This document shows positions 1 through 6,718 of a DNA stretch of 19,725 nucleotides, piece by piece. A model generated the notes under the pieces. It worked only from the letters and a program-made list of their open reading frames with translations, did no database searches and had not been told where the DNA came from. Origin of the DNA: JBCBWG01 sp964579305 (GTDB taxonomy: Bacteria; Pseudomonadota; Alphaproteobacteria; Rhizobiales; Hyphomicrobiaceae). The position numbers and the translations under genes were made by a program. Where the stretch lies: positions 1 to 19,725 of the forward strand of contig CAZOGY010000069.1 of the NCBI GenBank assembly GCA_964579305.1, read 5' to 3'. Position 1 is the stretch's first letter. Every line of letters begins with the position of its first letter.

Positions 1-19
1 GCCCGTGAGCGCAACAGAG

Positions 20-54
20 CTAAAGCGAGGCGCATTTCATGCGACACGCTTTAG
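20..54. repeat. Interrupted palindrome (dispersed-element-like hairpin)
   Basis: An outer arm CTAAAGCG (20-27) pairs with CGCTTTAG (47-54), and an inner arm CGCAT (31-35) pairs with ATGCG (39-43) around a 3-base loop. The two stems are separated by 3-base internal loops on each side, so the element folds as one symmetric hairpin. No T-run follows on the + strand, so it is not a standard terminator for an upstream gene. Its shape suits a dispersed intergenic palindrome, but only one copy is present in this window, so dispersal is inference. Confidence 0.5.
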
Positions 55-88
55 TCCGCATCGGGCTGTGGCTACATCTTGGCTCTGT

Positions 89-116
89 TTGGCGTTGGCC
101 AACGGCCGCATATAGA
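89..116 (+). promoter_or_regulatory. Sigma70-like promoter of the HAD gene with an embedded palindrome
   Basis: A -35-like TTGGCG (89-94) and a -10-like TATAGA (111-116) are separated by 16 bases, placing a start of transcription about 30 bases before the ATG at 155. The perfect 12-bp palindrome CGTTGGCCAACG (93-104) begins at the end of the -35 box and fills the early spacer, a position where a bound regulator would block RNA polymerase. Promoter spacing is seen directly; operator function is inference. Confidence 0.5.
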
Positions 117-154
117 GACGGCAAGAGCGGCACGCGCACGGGGCAAGTCACGAT

Positions 155-847
155 ATGAAATGTGCAATCTTTGATTGCGACGGAACGCTGGTCGACAGCC
201 AGCATTTGATCGTCGCCGCAATGGGCGCCGCATTCGACGGTGTCGGACGCCCGCGGCTTGCGCGCGAACGCGTCCTGTCAATCGTCGGCTTGTCGCTTCC
301 TCTCGCCGTGGAATACCTGCTGCCTGACGCGAGGCCTGATGAAATTCTAGAGATTTCGGAAGGTTACAAAAGTGCGTTTTCCAAATTGCGCGCCGACCCG
401 GCCGCTGAGGAGCCATTTTACGACGGCGTGCGCGACATTCTGGATTGGCTGCACGAACACGATGGGGTGGAACTGGCGATCGCGACGGGCAAGTCCCGCC
501 GTGGCGTCGATCGCATTCTGGCCATGCACGGGCTGGACGGGCGGTTTGCTGCCATTGCCACGGCCGATGAGCATCCTTCAAAGCCCCACCCGTCGATGAT
601 CGTCCATGCCCTCGACATGGCCGATGCCGCCCCGGAAGACGCCGTAATGATCGGCGACACATCTTTCGACATGGCGATGGCGCGGGCAGCCGGCGTCACC
701 GCAATCGGCGTCACCTGGGGCTATCACGATGTCAGCGAGCTGCAACGTGCCGGTGCGCAAGCCCTGGTCACAACGGCGAACGAGCTTGCCAACGCGCTGG
801 CCGAACATCTGATCCTGGCCGCCCCACCCGCCGCGTCTGATAGCTGA
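155..847 (+). CDS. HAD-superfamily phosphatase, phosphoglycolate phosphatase-like
   Basis: The 230-residue product is a haloacid dehalogenase-type hydrolase that would remove phosphate from a small cytoplasmic substrate. All four HAD motifs are visible. Motif I is D-C-D-G-T at residues 7-11, with D7 the expected nucleophile and D9 the general acid/base. Motif II is the T-G-K at 111-113, motif III is K143 within S-K-P-H-P, and motif IV is G-D-T-S-F-D at 167-172, which binds magnesium. Residues of about 15-80 form the helical cap typical of the phosphoglycolate phosphatase/beta-phosphoglucomutase group. The substrate cannot be read from sequence. The ATG at 155 is preceded by a G-rich stretch and a good promoter. 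The stop lies 12 bases before the ATP12 gene, so the two are probably cotranscribed; a HAD gene next to ATP12 is, to my knowledge, common in alphaproteobacteria. Confidence 0.9.
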   Translation: MKCAIFDCDGTLVDSQHLIVAAMGAAFDGVGRPRLARERVLSIVGLSLPLAVEYLLPDARPDEILEISEGYKSAFSKLRADPAAEEPFYDGVRDILDWLHEHDGVELAIATGKSRRGVDRILAMHGLDGRFAAIATADEHPSKPHPSMIVHALDMADAAPEDAVMIGDTSFDMAMARAAGVTAIGVTWGYHDVSELQRAGAQALVTTANELANALAEHLILAAPPAASDS

Positions 848-859
848 GGACCCCGCCGC

Positions 860-1654
860 ATGACGCACCACGACGATCCAGTGTCCACTCCTAAGCCGGA
901 CGGCGTGACCCAGACCGACGGCGCACGGGCAACGGAAAGCGAGCCGACCAAACCCCGCCGGTTCTACCATCGCGCGACAACCGTTGGCGGCGATGCCGGT
1001 TTCCAGCTTCACCTCGATGATCGGCCTGCGCGGACACCTGGCAAGCGGCCTCTGGCTGTTCCCTCACGCGCACTTGGCGAGGCGATTGCGGGCGAGTGGT
1101 CGGCCCAAGCCACCCATATCGACCCCGCAACGATGCCGCTGACGCGCATTGCCAATACCGTCATCGATGGCGTCGTCGACGAGGCCCAGGCCGTACGTGA
1201 TGAAATTGTGCGCTACGCCGCGTCGGACTTGCTCTGCTATCGCGCCGAGGCGCCATCCGAACTGGTTGTGCGTCAAGCCGAGCTTTGGGACGCGCAGCTT
1301 ACCTGGGCGGAGACGACACTTGGCGCGCGGCTATCCATTGCCACAGGCGTCATGCCGGTCACGCAACCGGACGAGGCGATCAGCCGGATCGCTGACGCGG
1401 TGGCCGAACTGGACGCTTTTGTTCTGGGGCCGGCACACATCATGACCACGCTGACCGGTTCAACGGTGCTTGCGCTGGCGGTCCTGCACGGGGCGCTACC
1501 GGTACAGGACGCTTGGTCGCTCGCCCATGTTGATGAGGACTGGCAGATCAGCCAGTGGGGCGAAGATCAGGAAGCTGCTGAGCGACGTGCGCGACGATGG
1601 CGAGAAATGGAAACGGCCCATCGCTTTGCAACGCTGGCCACGGTTAACACGTAA
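860..1654 (+). CDS. ATP12 family F1-ATPase assembly chaperone
   Basis: The 264-residue product matches the ATP12 chaperone family, which in mitochondria binds the F1 alpha subunit before the alpha3-beta3 hexamer of ATP synthase is built; the bacterial proteins are presumed to act likewise in the cytoplasm. Family hallmarks seen are R-F-Y near 34-36, the L-D-D-R-P-A-R-T-P-G-K block at 52-62, the M-P-L-T-R-I-A-N-T segment at 92-100, D-L-L-C-Y-R at 123-128, and the V-D-E-D-W segment at 224-228. The first 30 residues are polar and probably disordered. The ribosome-binding site GAGGA overlaps the stop region of the preceding HAD gene, which supports translational coupling. The gene is convergent with a small - strand gene that ends 14 bases away. 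Family assignment is firm; direct proof of the role in this organism is absent. Confidence 0.9.
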   Translation: MTHHDDPVSTPKPDGVTQTDGARATESEPTKPRRFYHRATTVGGDAGFQLHLDDRPARTPGKRPLAVPSRALGEAIAGEWSAQATHIDPATMPLTRIANTVIDGVVDEAQAVRDEIVRYAASDLLCYRAEAPSELVVRQAELWDAQLTWAETTLGARLSIATGVMPVTQPDEAISRIADAVAELDAFVLGPAHIMTTLTGSTVLALAVLHGALPVQDAWSLAHVDEDWQISQWGEDQEAAERRARRWREMETAHRFATLATVNT

Positions 1655-1668
1655 GCGGCGTCAGGCAA

Positions 1669-1938
1669 TCAGGTCGGACGCAGCGCGTTACGGACCGCCT
1701 GCCCGATCAGCGAGGGCAGGTCATCGCGCAGACCCCAAACCTGCTGATCGACGCGCTCCAGGCGATGCTGCAACTTGTCGATTGCAAGATCGACACCGTC
1801 AAACCGATCGCTGCTGATTTCGCGCAGCGCGACAAGTTCCGGCTGAAACGTATTTAGCTGCCGCGCCAGAGATGCAACCGTTGCTTCGAGCAGGTCGACA
1901 CGCTTACGCAAGTCATCGAGTTCGTTTTCGGCGGTCAT
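1669..1938 (-). CDS. Small coiled-coil protein of unknown function
   Basis: An 89-residue soluble protein. Residues 5-32 and about 45-70 have heptad-like spacing of leucine and valine with many charged residues, so two helices forming a coiled coil are likely. It has no signal peptide, membrane segment or catalytic motif that I recognise. The start at 1938 is chosen because GAGAG lies about 7 bases upstream; a longer version beginning at 2004 has no ribosome-binding site and adds an unstructured tail. It is the last of a set of - strand small genes and ends 14 bases from the convergent ATP12 gene. A role in scaffolding or regulation is possible but not shown. Confidence 0.65.
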   Translation of the reverse strand: MTAENELDDLRKRVDLLEATVASLARQLNTFQPELVALREISSDRFDGVDLAIDKLQHRLERVDQQVWGLRDDLPSLIGQAVRNALRPT

Positions 1939-2013
1939 TCGTACTCTCGGTTGGAACTGAAACCGGTGCAGCTCGCTTGAAGCAGCAAATTGATCCGCAT
2001 GCATGCGTAATTG

Positions 2014-2223
2014 TCAAACGCGCACTTGTCCAATCCGCTCGCTGTCATCGCTCTCGGGACAGCCGCGACGTAAACATTCATGCAACGCTGGGAACTCCGC
2101 CGACGCTTGTGCGAGCGCAGCCGCCAGTTCGTCCGTTGCGGACTGGCGCCATACGCTGCACGGTGCGGCAACGCAAATCAGCGCGGCCTCAGCGTTTGCC
2201 AAAGGCCCGATACCAATAGACAA
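2014..2223 (-). CDS. Doubtful small ORF between two small - strand genes
   Basis: This 69-codon frame would start at a TTG and overlaps the last 35 bases of the membrane-protein gene upstream. Codon composition is compatible with coding (about 60% G or C at third positions) but does not separate it from chance. It contains five cysteines and a plausible amphipathic helix in its middle. No clear ribosome-binding site precedes the TTG at 2223 or the alternative TTG at 2202. It is listed because it fills the only gap in this gene set. It may equally be non-coding spacer. Confidence 0.22.
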   Translation of the reverse strand: MSIGIGPLANAEAALICVAAPCSVWRQSATDELAAALAQASAEFPALHECLRRGCPESDDSERIGQVRV

Positions 2224-2470
2224 AGGCCACCGTCACAGACGCTGTGAGCAAGATGGTTCCAAGGATGTCCGACCGCTGAATGAACTGCAGCCAGATCGCA
2301 TAACCTTGCTCCCAGCCGTTTTTGCCGATCAGCAGATTATTCAAGCTCAGCACCGCAAGAATCGTGAACATGGTGAGTCCACTGGAAACGGCAATCTCCA
2401 CCAGTCGCTTGGTCAGTTTTGGCACCAAAAACGACTTCGGGCCGACGGCAAGTTGCGTGCGATCCGACAT
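2189..2470 (-). CDS. Small membrane protein with two helices, unknown function
   Basis: A 93-residue protein with two predicted membrane segments, about residues 31-49 (hydrophobic, ending in two asparagines and two leucines) and about 69-88 (rich in isoleucine, valine and aromatic residues), joined by a short polar loop with several aromatics. The N-terminal 25 residues are basic and polar and likely cytoplasmic. The start is very well supported: a near-perfect AAGGAGGT lies 5 bases upstream of the ATG. I do not recognise the family. The gene is divergent from the multi-pass membrane protein gene at 2687 across about 216 bases, and may be the first gene of a - strand unit that includes the coiled-coil protein. 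Confidence 0.75.
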   Translation of the reverse strand: MSDRTQLAVGPKSFLVPKLTKRLVEIAVSSGLTMFTILAVLSLNNLLIGKNGWEQGYAIWLQFIQRSDILGTILLTASVTVAFVYWYRAFGKR

Positions 2471-2686
2471 CTGAGACCTCCTTCTGCGCAGCGTGATGGC
2501 ACGGTTTGATACCTGATTTGCGGCAGGTTGTGGTCAACGCGCGCGCCACCGCATTCAAGCGGCAAAACCGACGCAAGTTCCCAAAGCCGGGATCTCGTTG
2601 GAAACGGGACACAGCCTGACGTCACGCGACAGAGCTGCGTGGTCCGACATTCTGCCGTCGTGCGCGCATTGATCGGGAGCGTGACC

Positions 2687-3268
2687 ATGGGGCTGTGGAT
2701 CGTGCGCGAAGCGCTGTCGTTGAGCGCAATCGCAGGTGCGGCCCTGACCGTTTTGGGGATGCTGGCAACCGCAGGCGCGCTGTCGCCGGGCCTTGGCGCT
2801 GTCCTGACGCTCTGGCCAGACCTGTTGGGCTGGCTCTGGCGACCATTGCTGGCCGCGCTGGGCGTCATGTTTCATCCCCACCTCGTCGCGGCGCTCAGCT
2901 TTGCAGGATTTGCCGCAACAATGGGCCTTGGCGCGCGCGTCTCAGCGTGGCTCGAAGGCAACCCCTTGCCGCCATTAAACCAGGGTCGTTTTCTTGACGG
3001 TCAGACGATGCCGAGTTTGGCGATCTTTGCCGCTTTGAACATGATCTTTCTGTTCGGTGGCGGAAACGATCCGGCCGACGATCCTGACCTTGTTCTGTTC
3101 GGAAGCCGTGAGGCGGGTCGCTACCTCTTCGCGATCACCGTCACCGCCGGCTATGCCGCCGGCGACTATCTGGGCCATGACCGATTTCACGAGAGCCTTT
3201 ACCGCCTCGCCACGGTCGTTGGCGTTATCTGGCTGATCGACGCCATCAAGTGGGGGCTTGCCGGTTGA
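2687..3268 (+). CDS. Multi-pass inner-membrane protein of unknown function
   Basis: A 193-residue hydrophobic protein with four to five predicted membrane segments, roughly residues 7-30, 50-85 (long enough for one or two), 109-126, 143-160 and 172-190. The loop at 124-140 is acidic (G-G-G-N-D-P-A-D-D-P-D). The ATG at 2687 is preferred because GGGAG lies 7 bases upstream; a longer frame opening at 2528 would add 53 polar residues with no ribosome-binding site. I do not recognise a family or catalytic motif. The gene is convergent with uvrA, with only 16 bases between the two stops and no visible terminator. The upstream region is shared with the divergent 93-residue membrane protein, so the two could be co-regulated. 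Confidence 0.7.
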   Translation: MGLWIVREALSLSAIAGAALTVLGMLATAGALSPGLGAVLTLWPDLLGWLWRPLLAALGVMFHPHLVAALSFAGFAATMGLGARVSAWLEGNPLPPLNQGRFLDGQTMPSLAIFAALNMIFLFGGGNDPADDPDLVLFGSREAGRYLFAITVTAGYAAGDYLGHDRFHESLYRLATVVGVIWLIDAIKWGLAG

Positions 3269-3284
3269 GATAGGCATGTCGTCC

Positions 3285-6200
3285 TCAGCCCAGCACGCCC
3301 TTGAGAAAGCGACCGGTATGGCTCTCGGCGCAAGCGGCGACATCTTCCGGTGTCCCCGCGGCAACGATGTGCCCGCCGCCGTCGCCACCTTCAGGCCCAA
3401 GATCGATCACCCAGTCGGCAGTTTTGATGACTTCCAGGTTGTGTTCGATGATCACGACCGTGTTGCCGGCTTCGACAAGTTCGTGGAGCACTTCGAGCAG
3501 TTTGGCCACGTCGTGGAAATGGAGCCCTGTCGTGGGTTCGTCCAGAATGTAGAGTGTGCGGCCCGTGGCGCGCTTTGACAGTTCCTTGGCAAGCTTGATC
3601 CGCTGTGCCTCTCCGCCCGAAAGCGTCGTCGCTTGCTGCCCGATCTTGATATAGCCCAGCCCAACCCGCCGCAGCGTCTCCAATTTATCGCGGATGACGG
3701 GCACGGCCGAGAAAAAGCCGCAACCTTCTTCAACCGTCATATCGAGAACATCAGCGATTGATTTCTCACGAAACTTTATATCAAGCGTTTCGCGATTATA
3801 GCGCGCACCCTTGCACTGGTCGCATTCTACATAAACGTCGGGCAGGAAGTGCATTTCAATCTTGATGACGCCATCGCCCTGGCACGCTTCGCATCGCCCA
3901 CCTTTGACGTTGAATGAGAACCTCCCCGGTTGATAGCCGCGCGCTTGCGCCTCTGGCAAACCCGCAAACCACTCGCGGATTGGTGTGAAGGCGCCGGTAT
4001 ACGTCGCCGGGTTGGAACGGGGCGTGCGCCCGATCGGCGATTGATCGATATCGATGACCTTGTCGAGATGTTCCAATCCATCGATTTTGTCATGCTGACC
4101 GGGGTTGGCGCGCGCACCATTCAGTTTTCGCGCAACGGCCTTATAGACCGTATCAATCAAAAACGTGGATTTGCCGCCACCGGACACACCCGTTACGCAC
4201 GTCATGACGCCCAGCGGGATCGCGGCGGTAACGTTTTGCAAATTGTTTTCACGCGCGCCGGAGACTTTCAAAACGCGCGTTTTCTTCCATGGGCGACGTT
4301 GCTTGGGCACGGGGACCTGCCGCACCCCGGTCAGATATTGACCAGTCAGGCTGTCAGGCGCCGTCATGATATCTTCAGGCGTGCCTTGCGCAACGATCCG
4401 GCCACCATGAACGCCCGCGCCTGGCCCAATATCGACCACGTGGTCAGCCGTCCGCACAGCATCCTCATCGTGCTCGACCACGATCACGGTATTGCCCAGA
4501 TCACGCAGGTGCCGGAGCGTGACCAAGAGCCGTTCATTGTCGCGCTGATGCAACCCGATCGACGGCTCATCCAGAACGTAAAGGACGCCCGTCAGCCCCG
4601 ACCCGATCTGTGATGCAAGTCGAATACGTTGGCTTTCGCCGCCCGACAAAGTTCCCGACGCGCGCGACAGCGTGAGGTAATCAAGGCCAACATCGACAAG
4701 AAACTGAAGCCGCTCCCGGATCTCTTTGAGAATGCGCGTGGCAATCTCCGCTTGCTTTGGCGACAAACGGCCTTCGATTTCCGCAAACCATTGATGCGCA
4801 GCGCGGATCGACAGGCTTGTGACTTCACCAATATGCTGACCACCGATTTTGACGGCAAGCGCTTGCGGCTTCAGGCGGTAGCCATCACACGCCTGACAGG
4901 GGTGATTGCCCTGAAACTGGGACAACTCTTCACGCACCCATTGGCTTTCAGTTTCGCGCCAGCGCCGCTCAATATTGTGCAGCACACCTTCAAAGGGCTT
5001 GCGGGTTCGGTATTTCCGCAAACCGTCTTCATAAGTGAATGTAATGTCTTCCGAACCGGAGCCGAACAACAGCGTGTTTTGAATGTCACGCGGCAAGTCG
5101 TTCCATGGCGTTGTCATGGCAAATTTGAAATGCCGCCCAAGCGCCTGAAGCGTTTGCTCATAATAGGGGGAACTTGCACCCGTCTTTGCCCAAGGTGCAA
5201 TCGCCCCTTGCCGCAGCGACAGTGAACCGTCGGGAACGATCAGCTCTGGTTCAAATTTCAGCTCCGTCCCCAGGCCATCGCACACCGGGCAGGCGCCGGC
5301 CGGTGCGTTAAACGAAAACAGCCGCGGCTCCACTTCGTCGATGGTGAAGCCGGAGACCGGACAGGCAAAACGCGCCGAGAACGTGATCCGCTCGTGCGTA
5401 TCGTTTTTGTTTTGGAGAACGGCGGACTTGCGCGCGCCACCGCTTGTGTCACCGTCGCCGGCCTGCCCCGGGTGATCTTCGCTCAGAGCCGCGCCGGTCC
5501 GTTTGGTTACACCGTGAGGTCGATCCGCGAACTCAGCGATCGCAATGCCGTCGGATAGTTCCAGCGCGGTTTCCAGGCTATCGGCAAGCCGCGTGCGGGT
5601 GCCGTCGTCATTGCGGACAATGATCCGGTCAACCACCACGTCGATATCGTGCTTATAGCGCTTGTCGAGCGCCGGTGCGTCAGGGATCTCGTGGAACGTG
5701 CCGTTGATTTTGACGCGCTGGAACCCACGTTTCATGAGGTCAGCCAGGTCTTTGCGGAACTCGCCCTTGCGGCCGCGCACAAGCGGGCTCAAGAGATAAA
5801 GCCGGGTGCCGTCCTCAAGATCGAGGATGCGATCGACCATCTGGCTGACGGTCTGGCTTTCGATCGGCAAGCCGGTCGCCGGTGAATACGGTACGCCGAC
5901 CCGCGCAAACAAAAGCCGGCAGTAATCGTAGATTTCGGTGACAGTCCCAACCGTCGAGCGCGGGTTCCGGCTCGTCGTCTTCTGTTCGATCGAGATGGCC
6001 GGCGAGAGCCCGTCGATGTGGTCGACATCGGGCTTTTGCATCATCTCCAGGAATTGGCGCGCATAAGCTGAGAGGCTTTCGACATAGCGCCGCTGGCCCT
6101 CAGCATAGATCGTATCGAACGCAAGCGATGACTTGCCTGATCCCGAAAGCCCCGTGAAGACGATCAGCTTGTCGCGCGGGATGGTCAGGTCAACGTTTTT

Positions 6201-6425
6201 GAGATTGTGCTCGCGCGCGCCTTGCACATGAATGACGCCGGTTGTCGGCACGACCGCTGCCGGCTTGGCGGCCTTGGCCGGCGTGTTCTTTGCGCCGCGC
6301 GGCGTCTTTGCGCTCTTGGGCTTGCCGCCAGCTGCCTTCGTGACCGCCGCCGCCGTCTTCGTAGAGCGCCCCTTGACCTCCAGATTGGCGCGTTTCTTGA
6401 GCGGCTTTGTGGTCGCCTTTGCCAT
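3285..6425 (-). CDS. uvrA: UvrABC excinuclease subunit A
   Basis: The 1046-residue product is UvrA, the damage-sensing ATPase of nucleotide excision repair, which loads UvrB onto damaged DNA. Two ABC modules are complete: Walker A at 91-100 and 745-754, signature L-S-G-G-E at 593-597 and 935-939, and Walker B followed by D-E-P at about 614-621 and 959-964. The zinc finger in the second half is intact (C845, C848, C868, C871). The first finger has C355, S358, C379 and C382, so one cysteine is serine. The protein exceeds the usual 940-970 residues because of a basic Ala/Lys/Pro-rich tail (residues 1-62) and a polar insert at about 301-345. The start at 6425 is preferred over a longer frame from 6482, which lacks family similarity. 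The gene is divergent from the GNAT-nitrilase gene, and no SOS box is visible upstream. Confidence 0.98.
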   Translation of the reverse strand: MAKATTKPLKKRANLEVKGRSTKTAAAVTKAAGGKPKSAKTPRGAKNTPAKAAKPAAVVPTTGVIHVQGAREHNLKNVDLTIPRDKLIVFTGLSGSGKSSLAFDTIYAEGQRRYVESLSAYARQFLEMMQKPDVDHIDGLSPAISIEQKTTSRNPRSTVGTVTEIYDYCRLLFARVGVPYSPATGLPIESQTVSQMVDRILDLEDGTRLYLLSPLVRGRKGEFRKDLADLMKRGFQRVKINGTFHEIPDAPALDKRYKHDIDVVVDRIIVRNDDGTRTRLADSLETALELSDGIAIAEFADRPHGVTKRTGAALSEDHPGQAGDGDTSGGARKSAVLQNKNDTHERITFSARFACPVSGFTIDEVEPRLFSFNAPAGACPVCDGLGTELKFEPELIVPDGSLSLRQGAIAPWAKTGASSPYYEQTLQALGRHFKFAMTTPWNDLPRDIQNTLLFGSGSEDITFTYEDGLRKYRTRKPFEGVLHNIERRWRETESQWVREELSQFQGNHPCQACDGYRLKPQALAVKIGGQHIGEVTSLSIRAAHQWFAEIEGRLSPKQAEIATRILKEIRERLQFLVDVGLDYLTLSRASGTLSGGESQRIRLASQIGSGLTGVLYVLDEPSIGLHQRDNERLLVTLRHLRDLGNTVIVVEHDEDAVRTADHVVDIGPGAGVHGGRIVAQGTPEDIMTAPDSLTGQYLTGVRQVPVPKQRRPWKKTRVLKVSGARENNLQNVTAAIPLGVMTCVTGVSGGGKSTFLIDTVYKAVARKLNGARANPGQHDKIDGLEHLDKVIDIDQSPIGRTPRSNPATYTGAFTPIREWFAGLPEAQARGYQPGRFSFNVKGGRCEACQGDGVIKIEMHFLPDVYVECDQCKGARYNRETLDIKFREKSIADVLDMTVEEGCGFFSAVPVIRDKLETLRRVGLGYIKIGQQATTLSGGEAQRIKLAKELSKRATGRTLYILDEPTTGLHFHDVAKLLEVLHELVEAGNTVVIIEHNLEVIKTADWVIDLGPEGGDGGGHIVAAGTPEDVAACAESHTGRFLKGVLG

Positions 6426-6718
6426 GGTCGTATCCCGGGCGTGTGAAGGGTCCGCGCAATCCGGCCGACCCTGACAGAACACAGGTCATCAAGCCGTCGC
6501 ACCAACGATCGCAGACTGCGGCGGGCTGGACGTCGCAGGCCTGATCCAAGTGTGGCATACGCCATCGCGCACGCAATGGCTCATGCGAGGCGGAAGGCTT
6601 TTGTGGAAACCTGTTGGCCCGCCCATGCGTTTGCAGAATGCTAGGTGTTGTTGGGCAACGATGACGCAGCGCGACAACTGGCGCACGCTGGAACCCGACC
6701 GGCCCCCCAGGAGATCTC
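6426..6718. other. Divergent intergenic region between uvrA and the GNAT-nitrilase gene
   Basis: This 293-base spacer carries the control regions of both flanking genes. On the + strand a promoter candidate is visible at 6614-6642. On the uvrA side I find only an isolated GAAC near 6477 and no pair of GTTC or GAAC half-sites 7 bases apart. No ORF with a ribosome-binding site, tRNA or strong hairpin was found. Confidence 0.5.
6614..6642 (+). promoter_or_regulatory. Candidate promoter of the GNAT-nitrilase gene
   Basis: TTGGCC (6614-6619) and AATGCT (6637-6642) are 17 bases apart, the optimal sigma70 spacing, and lie about 75 bases before the ATG at 6719. The -10 is a weak match, so this is a candidate only. 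Confidence 0.3.

Noticed and set aside
72..662. 196-codon - strand ORF
   Set aside because: It lies antisense to the HAD gene, has arginine-rich low-complexity composition and matches no family; a shadow of a real gene.
3930..4613. 227-codon + strand ORF, and a similar one at 4629-5225
   Set aside because: Both are antisense to uvrA, whose reading frame is certain over its whole length.
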